A stretch of DNA of 64,000 nt. Source: Miscanthus floridulus. Lineage: Eukaryota > Streptophyta > Magnoliopsida > Poales > Poaceae. Shown one piece after another: positions 54,946 through 64,000 of this stretch (its first letter is position 1; every line of letters begins with the position of its first letter). Under the pieces are notes generated by a model. That model made no database searches and had not been told where the DNA came from. It was given only the letters and a program-made list of their open reading frames with translations. The position numbers were made by a program, and so were the translations under genes. Location: the NCBI RefSeq assembly GCF_019320115.1, contig NC_089584.1:105081111-105145110 (forward strand), read 5' to 3'.

Positions 54946-55935
54946 CTACTCCTCGGGGCCATCGTCGGGATCGGAGACGTCACCATCGCCTCCAGGTGAA
55001 ACTACAGGCTCGTTCTGGTTGTCGTCGTCGATGTCCATGCCAGCGGCGTTCGGTGGAGCATATGGGCCAACCCCATTGTAGAGCGCGTGAAACTCCTCGT
55101 GCAGGTTGCCGTTGTATTCCTCTAACTCATCAACTCTCTGCAGCAGAAGGTTTCTTGCGTTCCAGGCTTCATTCCTTTCCTGAACCAACTGTCCAATCAT
55201 GCGGTCTGCATTGTTGTTGGCTTGAGTCAATGTATGCACTCGCTACATAGCTCTATCACCTCTCTCAACCGCCTGATCTCGCTGTAAGTTCATATCAGCC
55301 AACTGCTCCTGCAAGCTAGCTATAGCTCGTGCCTGTCTCTTCTTTTGCTTCTTCTCTTTGAGCTTATCCTCACTACGCAAGCCAGTCAAAGTCCAGTAGG
55401 TACTCTCGAGACCCTCATATGCTCTGATGGCGGCGAACATAGCACTCATTGCCTGGTTGTCACTAGCCTGTCCTTCAGCTGGACCTTTGACTAATGCACT
55501 TCCTTGAGGCTGAACCCAAATGGCATCGCGAGGATCATCCCTAGGAAAAGTACCAGCTAGAGCTGCAGCAAGCTCACTAGGAAATCTGCTCATAATGTCC
55601 CTGATGACACGGAAGGCTGCTCCCTCTGCACCCTCAGCTGGAGTGCGACCCTCAAACTCCAAATGCCAACCATCCCAATCTGGAGCATCATCGAGAGCAG
55701 GAACCGTGATCTCCACCACTGCTAGTCCATCCTCTGCTAACTGGCTCTCATTCCAAGAGTACATCGGCTCTTGACCCTCTGGGTACCCCACATCATGGAG
55801 CACTCTCCAAAGCAAGGTCGGCATGCCAAACTCGCTCAAGAAGGTGTCCGTGGTGCGGTGCTCCCTCAGGGCCAATGGACGTCGGGGTGCTCTTCCTCCG
55901 GTGGACTTACGGGCGGTCTGCTTCGTGCGGGCCAT
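54946..55935 (-). pseudogene. Extra ORF of the Gypsy with a histone H3 N-terminal tail mimic
   Basis: 330 codons from ATG 55935, same strand as gag-pol and 5' of it. The product starts MARTKQTARKSTGGRAPRRP. Residues 1-13 after Met equal the H3 tail, with K4 and the A-R-K9-S10 box kept; K14 and K18 are Arg, and the match fades after Leu20-Ala21. A middle region (about 30-180) includes TLLWRVLHDVGYPEG, PDWDGWHLEFEG and FPSELAAALAG; I know no family for it. From about 185 on it is a Lys-rich then heptad coiled coil (SLQEQLADMNLQRDQAVERG), ending in an acidic tail (MDIDDDNQNEPVVSPGG, then DPDDGPEE). One in-frame TAG (55245-55243, codon 231) interrupts the coiled coil; otherwise the frame is open. 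A splice-acceptor-like TTTTGCTACAG precedes the ATG. It is not a histone gene: there is no histone fold. Confidence 0.85.
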
Positions 55936-56705
55936 CTGTAGCAAAAGTTCTCTTATTACTTCGGGGAAACATATTTTAGGTGATACACTTTTATCAAAAT
56001 GAGATAATCAATTTATAAGGGGAGGTATGCATGAGATGAATGAGATGCACAAGTAACATGATGTATGTACGGGTCGTACGTTCTCACAAACTTAGGAAAT
56101 AAATAATTTCTAACGACTAATTCGGTGGCATACAACGATCTCTCAATACGTAGCTAATACGTTCTACATGATAGCGTTGTTATGTACCTACAGAAAATTC
56201 ATTTCAGCCCAATTCCCAATGAATGCATAAAAGCAGTAAAGTTTTATCTACACGCTCTACACGAATCCCTAGATACGTGTACAACGGTAGTAACTACCCG
56301 AACCATCGTCCTATTGACGGCATCGCCTCCATAGACGGAAGACCCATACATGAGATACCTTTGTAAAACATGCGTAGAACATGTAATTACTCCGGCATCA
56401 TATAAGCATTTACCCTAGATCGGCGGTGTATCCGATCATGCTCTCACAACTCACACTTACCGAGGCGTAGAGGCAAATGATCCATTCATTACCACTCAAA
56501 CAAGTGGCACTCATACAATAGCACGCCGTATGAGCGACGAAAGAGAAATATGATGCAAGAACCCCAGTCAGTACTTAATTAAGCCACCTAAAGTCCTTAA
56601 CTGGGCATAAAGGACATGATCACTGGCACACTTTATAGTTTTTAAAAGCACGTTTTCCAAATGCCTTTTTGTTTTAAATACACTTGTGAACAGTAACATG
56701 CTAAA
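55936..56705 (-). other. Gypsy leader between primer site and the extra ORF
   Basis: About 770 bp without ORFs. The acceptor-like sequence at its 3' end suggests that a spliced transcript may express the extra ORF. Nothing else recognised. Confidence 0.5.
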
Positions 56706-56721
56706 CCATGCTCTGATACCA
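56706..56721 (-). other. Gypsy primer-binding site
   Basis: The minus strand reads TGGTATCAGAGCATGG two bases inside the 5' LTR, complementary to initiator methionine tRNA, as in plant chromoviruses. Confidence 0.9.
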
Positions 56722-56723
56722 GC

Positions 56724-59700
56724 TGTAACAGAACCGACCAATTATACGAATTTAAGTAAGAAAATCATCCGCCAGAGCAGACGATTTAGCAAACTTAAGC
56801 CCGTATAACCCGGTAGTCCGTGAAATCACGAAGGATTTCAAACCAACTCATGTCCCAGCCATGATCGTAATAAGTTTAGCGGTCACCAATCACATATTAC
56901 ATAAAAGTTTGCATAACAGATACATCAGAGTTTAAACATAGTTATTACAAAACAAGTTCGAATAAAAGTAGCGGAAGTCATTTGTTTAAAACCACACACA
57001 CTCACACGGAGTTCAAATATAGTGCCAGCTGATGATCATCTCCAACAAAAGCATTAGACGAGACGTAAGGAATGACCATGCCCATGGTCCTAAGCATCAC
57101 CCATCGCAGGATACAGGCAGTTGATACAGTAGCCATAGTACATCTGCCCATCTGCAACAAGTGGGAATAAAACCCTGAGTACGAGAATGTACTCAGCCAG
57201 ACTTACCCGACATAACCGAAAATAAATGACACCAAGGATTATGAAGGGCTTTATAGTAGGGTAGCTGACTCATTTGCAAAAAGAAGCATTTTTAGTATTT
57301 CAAGAACCTTTCTAAAAGCATTATTGCCAAGTTAATTATTATTAACCTGTCAACTAGATTTGCACCTATACTAGAGTAAACATGTGATTAAGCAGATAAT
57401 GATAACCAATGATCATTACGCAACTTCCATACTGTCATATTCATTATAACTGTCCAAGTGTTCCATAACATTTACTACGATGAAGTCACTCAAGTCAAGT
57501 GCTCACTATCCAGGAGCGATGGCGATTCGAATCGATTCCTAACCAGCTGGTGATTTATTCCTTACACAAACCTCACTCACCCGCTAAAGTGAGATATTGA
57601 TCACCGAGCCAACTTTCCAGGTATCTCGAGTTTGCCAGGAACCACATGTACCCGGGGGCCGACCGACTGCACTTTGGTCTTATCATCTCGCCCCCGTGTC
57701 CTACCACACCTGCTCCGGCACAGTGCGCTGCGGGCAATCTACTCGGCCCGAAAAATCTCCCAGCTTCGCGGTCGGAAGGTACTTTATCCGGCCAGCTAAA
57801 TGTAAGGCATGCGTTCAACATGACTCGAGGCCCAACAACGGTCGGTCCTTAATCGACACAGACGGAAACACTACAGTCCAAAACTCTGCAAGTCTCCGTC
57901 CGGTCTCAAATTCATTTAACACTTAGTTATACCATGACTTTATAGTCATCCAAGCAGATCCAGGTAACCACCTATAGCTCGCAGGTGACAGGAAATCACC
58001 CGACTTCTATCGGTCTAAGCCAGCTAAGCATTGACTCGACTGCAGATACCAGGGTAACAAGGATATAGTATAACAAAGGTAAACAAGGTATAATGCAGCA
58101 ACGGTTGCAAACAACTCCTGAACGTAATGCATCAATTAAAGTAAAGCATTTAATTAAATAATTGCAAACCGGGAGAAAAATGCTCCGGGGCTTGCCTCTC
58201 TCGAAGGAGCTCGGACGGTGATCGGGGCACTCCGGAAGTTCCTCAACGTCCTCCTCGTCGGCTTCTGGCACTTCCTGCTGCTGCACCTCGAGCTGCTCCT
58301 CGGGCTCCTCGGGTATGACGACTGGGTTCTCGGTTTGCGATCCTGTATGATACAATGCGCGTAAGGGATTATGCAAACGGTGCATCGAAGGAGATGAATG
58401 CGATGGATATGTAGAAATTCAAGGTAGTCAACATCATCTAAGAACTATACTACAAGCACATGTCATCTACTGCATTCTCTTCTACTACTAATATGTTAAG
58501 TTAACCTATCTTATGAAATGCTTCAAAGATACACCAAAGCTTTACTAATTTCTTAATCACACTTAAAGCAACACTTGCTTAAACCCTAATTAATAATAGG
58601 TTTGAATAGCAACCTATATTTCTGATGCTCCTAAAAATCTGAGAAAATTACAGTAGCATACTACTACCCTAAACAGACTACCATAAAATTTTCATGGCAT
58701 TTGGATAAGTAAACTATCCTACACAAAAATGACAAGCTATAGCATAAAAATGAGTATGAAATTACTTTGTACTATGAAAAGTGTCAAACAACAGAATTAA
58801 TATTTTCCTAGGTTCTTCATATCCTATAATGACTGTACAAAAATTACCACATGCATGTTTTATACAAAGTTTGCTCTCTAGCAAAAATAACAAAAATCAG
58901 TTATAAAAGGGACTTGAACTACACCTCTAAATTTTCCCACAGCACATGTATGAAACATATTTTTCCTAAGAAGTACATGACACAAGAAGATTAACAAACT
59001 TGGAATCATATTTTTCTGAAGCCTATATATTTTTCTACATATTTTTCAAGTTATCAGCAATATTCAAGATTAAATAAAATCCTATAGAAAAGTATCTCAA
59101 AAATGACATGCACAATTTTTCCCAAGTAGATCTGGTGATAAGGAACCTAGAAAAATTTGTTTCAGCAAATTTGGAGCAACTTTGAGTATCCAAATATTTT
59201 GCAAATCATTTCTGTTTTCAATTAATAATGAATAAATTGAAAACAAATCATTTAAATGCTACTGGGCCGGCCCGCGGAAATGAACTGGGCCACGGCCACA
59301 GCCGGCCTACGCGGCCCGAGCGCGAGGGAGGGGAGATGGCCCAGCAGGGCGTCAGCCCACGGCCTGGCTCGGCCTGGCTGGCTGAGGCAGAGCGCCTCGC
59401 CGGCGCGCGCGCGGGCGCGACGGCGCGGCTCGGCCAGCGGCCGGTGGCCATCTCCGGCCACGGCAGCGCAAGCGAGCGAGCGCAGGAGACGTGCGAGGAG
59501 AAGGCGAGCTCGGTAGGGTAGCTAGGCGAGGCTGGAGGGGAGAAGGAAGACGGATTCCATGGCGGCCGAGCACGGCGGCGCCATGGCCGTCGGCGGCGAG
59601 ACGCGGGGAGGCCCGACCTGTGCTCGGAAGGCGGAGCAAGCTCGAGCGCGACTTGAAGGAAGGCGAGGCGAATTTGCGGGCGCGAGGAATTGGAGAATGG

Positions 59701-60631
59701 CGCAGTGGTGCAGGAGTTTGACGCCGGCGGAGCTCGGGCGCGGCGAGGGCGGAGCTCGGGGCTCGCGGCTCTGGCGGAAGGAAAGGCAGCGCGGGAGGAG
59801 TGAAGGAGGGCAGAGCGCGTGCGGCTGGCAGCAGGGCGCGCTCCTCTTCAAGCCAGCCAGCGCGCTGCGTGGTCAGAGCTAGCCGGGCGCGTGGCGGACA
59901 CGCGGCGGGCGTCGCCTGACGCAGTCGGGACGTGGCGCGGCGACGGGCACGGCGCGCGGGAGAAGAAGGCGCGGCGCGCGGAGGCAGGCCGGGCTGGCGC
60001 GGCGCGGGGCTGGGCCGAGGCGAGGCGCGCGCGGTGCGGGAGGCTCGCTGGGCCGGCTTCGGCTGGCGGGCCAGAAGCGAGGCGGCGGCCCGCTAAAACA
60101 GAAAACATTCTTTTCAATTTCCATTTTCAATAAATTTTCAAATAACAGTTTTCAAATATTATTTTGAGCAAGAAAATGACCTCTTTTGAAGATGTACCAA
60201 AAATGAAAGTTGCTTAGAATTTAATTCCCTACAACTTTGCTTTTATGACCAAAGTCCAATTCTATCTAGATTTTAAATTATAGAATCAAAGTTAAATTTT
60301 AACTCAAAACCCTAATTTTGGGAATTTACTTTGGAAGCAAAGTTTTGAATTAATTTGAATACGAACCTTGCTCCAAAAATTTTGCTAAACAATTCTAGAT
60401 GATTTACAAGCATAACCAACAGTTTCTACTCAACTAGCAAGCAAGAATCAGAGCAAAACAACTCTAATAAGTGTATGCATCATTTACTTTTCACAAACAT
60501 GTTTCGTATGTTTCGAAGTAATGTTTCAGTTATTATATGCAAGATTATGCATGTATGAATAGGATGCTTGATGATGCATGATATGTATGATTAGCAATGC
60601 CTAAATGCAGGCATAACACCGGGGTGTTACA
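56724..60631 (-). repeat. Gypsy 5' LTR (uninterrupted copy)
   Basis: 3908 bp, TGTAACAGAACCGACC to GGGGTGTTACA. It contains the uninterrupted Copia C target (ATCCTATAATGACTGTAC, about 58821-58838), the GC-rich island and the short acidic ORF. Near 57183 it has an extra 10 bp (GAGAATGTAC) that places GTAC on both sides, absent from the left LTR. Confidence 0.93.
59262..60094. repeat. GC-rich island within the Gypsy LTR (right copy)
   Basis: Second copy of the island at 48688-49520 (offset 10574). Confidence 0.8.
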
Positions 60632-60636
60632 GATAG

Positions 60637-62336
60637 ATGCTTCAAGTGTAAGGTTTTTCTCTCTCTCTCTTGAGTGATTATATTTCCTTACATCTCTAAG
60701 CATCGATCCCTCTTATCTAATTTCTTCATTAGTGTTTTTATTTTAGTGAAGGCTTTTTTACCAAATTTCTTTATCATAATTGCTTAAATTTCTTCTATGT
60801 TCTCATCACAACTATCATACTCATCACTAGAGGGATTGGATGAGACATATACCTTCTCCCCCTTGGCCATGAGGCAAGTTGGAGTGTAGTAGTCGTTATC
60901 GATGAGGTTGGAGAAGGGCCTCGGTGATGAAGATAGGTTGGGGAAGAGTTTTGGTGGTGAAGTCGAGTCCGGAAAGATCATGGTCGATGAGGAAGAGTGG
61001 TGGATGGAGATATTTGCAGCTCCCTTCTTCTTCTTCTCATCATCACTTGAGTCACTATCATTTGACTCCCACTCTTCACCAAGATGAGCTTCACCTCCCT
61101 TCTTGTCTTTGTTCTTCTTGTCTTTATCTTTGTCGTGCTTGTGCTTCTTCTTCTCATTAGGGCAATCGGCTATGAAGTGACCGGTTTGACCACATTCATA
61201 GCAAAACCTATTCTTGTACCTCTTCTTTCCATCACCATAGATCTTGTGATTGCTCTTCTTCTTCATAAACTTTCTAAGATTTATAATCACAAATGAACCT
61301 TTGTATCAGAATCTTCTTCTTCACTTGAGGAATCATCCTTCACTTTCTTCTTCTTCTCTTGACTTGAATCTTGACCTTCATGTTGTTGGGTTTTTTTAAG
61401 GGCTACACTCTTGTTGTATCCCATTGCATTAGGATCTAGACACTCATGATGCTTGAGTTTTGAAAGAACTTCTTGGGGTGCCATCTCATCATAATCGGGC
61501 CTTTCCATGATCACAGACGCTAGCATGTTGTTCTTGGCTCTATAGGTTCTCAACATATTTCTAGCAACCTTGTTGGCATCCCATTCAGTGCTTCCAAGAG
61601 CTCTTATGTGGTTGACCAATGCTATAAACCTATTAAACATGGATTGTGTTGTTTCATTTTACAAGAACACAAATCTTTCCAATTCACCATGAAGTAACTC
61701 AATGTTGCCTTTTTCTCACACTCTTATGTTCTTCAAATGACACTTTCAAAGTATCCCAAATTTGCTTTGCACTTTCCATTCCATTCACCTTCTTAAATTC
61801 ATCCAAACCTAGGCTTGACACAAGCAATGCTATGGCTTGTGCATTTTGATGGAGATTATGGACTTCTTCCAGAGTTATCTCTCTATCTTCATTGGTAGGA
61901 ATCATCAATCCAATATCCACAACTTCCCAAAGTCTTATGGCAATGAGATGCATCTTTATCTTGTAAGATCAATTGGTGTATCTTGTTCCACAAAGTGAGG
62001 TGGCTTGCCAATGTTCATAGATGGAGTATGTAGAGGTGAGCCTTTGATGAGTTGTCCATAGTCAAAGTTCATGTTTGAATATATTCCTTTTCCATGAGCA
62101 TGCTTACCGGCTCCAATATCACTAGCGACATCTTTGTTTGCTTCATTCTTGCCACTTATTGCATCATCAACCTTCTTGCTCAATTCTTCCTTCATCTTGC
62201 TCATCTCATCTTGCATCTTTTTTATTTCATCTTGGAAGAACTTGACTTGAACAACCATCAACTCTTTAGCTATCTTCTTGGCCATCTCGGTGGCATCGGC
62301 TTGTATCTTATCGGTCTCTGACATTGTTTCTTCCCA
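60637..62336 (-). pseudogene. Copia B gag
   Basis: Minus strand from a start at 62324 (MSETDKIQADATEMAKKIAK), a coiled coil and a Gly-rich stretch; then 61953-61699 (LWEVVDIGL, LEEVHNLHQNAQAI), 61640-61287 (MFNRFIALVNHIRALG, YRAKNNMLASVIMERPDYDE) and 61290-60784 with a CYECGQTGHFIADC zinc knuckle followed by Lys/Asp-rich sequence. Frameshifts lie near 61955, 61670 and 61290. It continues across the Gypsy at 34762. Confidence 0.8.
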
Positions 62337-62363
62337 TGCGATGAAGCGCTAAAAGAAGACCTT

Positions 62364-62375
62364 GCTCTGATACCA
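62364..62375 (-). other. Copia B primer-binding site
   Basis: The minus strand reads TGGTATCAGAGC two bases inside the LTR. Confidence 0.9.
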
Positions 62376-62377
62376 AT

Positions 62378-63965
62378 TGAAAGATCTAAACAATGCCTAG
62401 AGGGGGTGAATAGGAGTATCTAAACATTTCTGCGTAATCTCAAAGTCAAATGTCAGTGATAGTCGAAAGTCCTGACAGTTTGGGCTAGAACTTCCGGCAG
62501 CCGGAAGTTCTAACGCAAACAGCCAGGAGTTCTGGCACCTACAAGAATTTCACTACAAGTGCTAAAATAAACTTTGAGTGAAAGATATCTTACAACCCCG
62601 ATAAGATGAAGTGTTGGGGTTGCTCCTTTGACATCGGAAGGTCACCACTCCATAGATTGAGTCCAAACCCTAAGAGGAGAGTTGGAGAGGAAGACAAACC
62701 AACAAGGATAAATATGATAGCACAAATCACAATAACAACAAGCACGTGGGACATAAGAATTTATCTCAAGGTTCGACAACCCTACAAAGGAGCTCCTACG
62801 TCCTCATTGTTGAAGTGACCACAAAGGTCGGAGTCTCTTCCACCTCCTTGCTTCTCTCAAAGCAACCACAAAGGTTACTTGAGCTTCCACTAAGAAATCG
62901 AGGGTAATACAAACTTCACAAGGCTCTTCCACAAGATGGAAGCTCTTGGGCGATGCCTAGCCAGCTAGGATTCCAAGAACCCAAGAGTAATAGACACAAA
63001 TCCAACCAGCTTGACGAAGAAATCAAGTGCTCAAGCTTGCTAAAGTAATTTTCTCACTCAATCCACTCTCCTTTCACTCAAAACCCTAGGAGAATCAAAG
63101 ATTGGAGCAAAGGGAGAGGAGATGGGTGCCTTGAATGCTTGGTAGCTATTTTGGACGAAGGTTGGTGAGCAATGAATGAGCGGGTGACTGTTAGAAGAGA
63201 GGAGAGAGCAATTTATACTCATAGGCAAATCCAAATCCAACCATTCAGATCTGAGTCGAAAGTTCCAACATAGATCGTCGAAACTTCCAGCACTACACAA
63301 AAATATTGTTCACGCAGATAGTCCACTGGGTATGCTCACATTTCGTCACAACTCCCAGCGGTAGCCGAGACTTTTGGCTTTTGTCGGGACTCCCAATAGA
63401 CATGGTGAGCCAGGCGACTAAGTCCCAAAGCGTCGGGAGTTTTGGCGGGAGCTAGCACTTCCGGCACCCGAAACTCCTAACTCCTGTCGGGTCTTCCGAT
63501 GGGAAAAGGTGCATAGGCGGGCTACGGCTAAGTTGGCAAGCGCCAGGACTTTTGGCACCAAACATCGGGACTTCCAATAGCCAGAACTCCCAGCTCACGT
63601 CGGGACTTCCGACTACCAAAAGTCCACAAACTATGTCCAAGTGTTCATGAGGTAATTTTGTGTCTCTCTTTTGATTTTATTTTTATGCTTGAGCACTCTA
63701 TCTTCCTTAGACCACCTAAACTTGCATCCCTCTTTTTAGTACGGCATACGTAAACCCAAAACAAAACACAAAAGCTTTGGAGAGCGCTTTGGGTTCGTTC
63801 GCTTTTTGCACTTGAAGAATTGAGGAATACCATTTCATCTTAGATCAACTCTTTTAAAGCTTTTAAGGGACTAAAGCTACAATATATCTCATTAAGATCT
63901 CATTAGTCCCTAATTTGGATGTCATCAATACACCAAAACCCACATAGAGGGCAAATGCACTTTCA
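62378..63965 (-). repeat. Copia B 5' LTR
   Basis: The 1588-bp LTR has ends TGAAAGATCTAAACAATGCC and AAATGCACTTTCA. Its minus-strand start resembles Copia C (TGAAAGTGCAT). It carries scattered GTCGGGA / CTTCCGAC and CCGGAAGTTC motifs (62470-62540 and 63250-63620), a diverged version of the GTCGGGAGTTCCGAC unit. Confidence 0.85.
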
Positions 63966-64000
63966 ATAGGGCCATTTTATTTTGGTGATCAAGACACCTA
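63966..64000. other. Flank beyond Copia B
   Basis: 35 bases, too short to identify. The first five (ATAGG) would be the target duplication, but the matching end is deleted. Confidence 0.5.

Larger units (their letters stand above)
34763..60631 (-). mobile_element. Ty3/Gypsy chromovirus (Tekay-like) with an extra H3-tail-like ORF; hosts a nested Copia
   Basis: Complete minus-strand element. The 5' LTR is the right one (56724-60631), then the primer site, an extra ORF (55935-54946), gag-pol (54579-50053), a polypurine tract, and the 3' LTR (34763-50057, interrupted by the Copia at 36862-48253). Target duplication GATAG lies at 34758-34762 and 60632-60636. LTR length is 3908 bp on the right and 3898 bp on the left once the Copia is removed, with only a handful of base differences, so the insertion is recent. 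Both ORFs contain in-frame TAG codons, so this copy is probably not autonomous. Confidence 0.93.

Noticed and set aside
55243..55935. A true histone H3 gene
   Set aside because: Only the tail matches. The histone fold is absent, and the ORF lies between primer site and gag of a retrotransposon.

Overview
The window is nuclear DNA of a grass, most likely a panicoid of the Andropogoneae group (sugarcane, sorghum, Miscanthus, maize). The grounds are spliced plant genes, Stowaway and Tourist MITEs, small GGCCCCGTTCGGC-type MITEs typical of that group, and nested LTR retrotransposons filling most of the sequence. I saw no tRNA, rRNA or CRISPR locus. One scaffold gap of exactly 100 N lies at 22167-22266.

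Layout. 1-2770: end of a minus-strand Ty3/Gypsy element (decayed gag, primer site, one 393-bp LTR). 2771-4997: intergenic repeats and a Harbinger scrap. 4998-13500: the one intact host gene, a minus-strand homologue of the splicing factor SUPPRESSOR OF ABI3-5 (SUA/RBM5), 15 coding exons. 13860-14199: Tourist MITE. 14599-22166: decayed minus-strand Copia with a perfect solo LTR inside. 22267-25222: decayed plus-strand Copia that ends inside a hexokinase exon. 25223-27917: 3' half of a hexokinase gene, now a pseudogene. 28765-32050: an elongation factor 2 paralogue with an in-frame stop and a frameshift. 32150-63965: a three-level nest. A minus-strand Copia is split by a chromodomain-bearing Gypsy (34763-60631, target duplication GATAG), and that Gypsy's left LTR is split by a young Copia (36862-48253, target duplication AATGA). 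The Gypsy's other LTR preserves the empty site.

Two things stand out. First, the Gypsy carries, 5' of gag, an extra ORF whose product begins exactly like the histone H3 tail (MARTKQTARKSTGG). The same element encodes a chromodomain, a module known for reading methylated H3 tails. Second, the young Copia has no pol. It holds gag plus a second gene with its own TATA box and leader intron, and it carries a near-palindrome, ATACCGGACGTGTCCGGTAT, always in pairs 21-22 bp apart (13 pairs). In both the LTR and the internal promoter a pair sits exactly 8 bp before an identical CTATAAAAC. Three other Copia LTR families here carry different short interrupted palindromes of the same CGG...CCG design. 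This looks like a family-specific cis-regulatory system.

How the parts relate: SUA is the only gene expected to be functional. The hexokinase and EF2 loci are damaged. The rest is transposon sequence of different ages, from the young Copia (LTRs identical by eye) and young Gypsy (LTRs differ by a handful of bases and one 10-bp indel) to old fragments with many stops. All coordinates and splice sites were read by eye.
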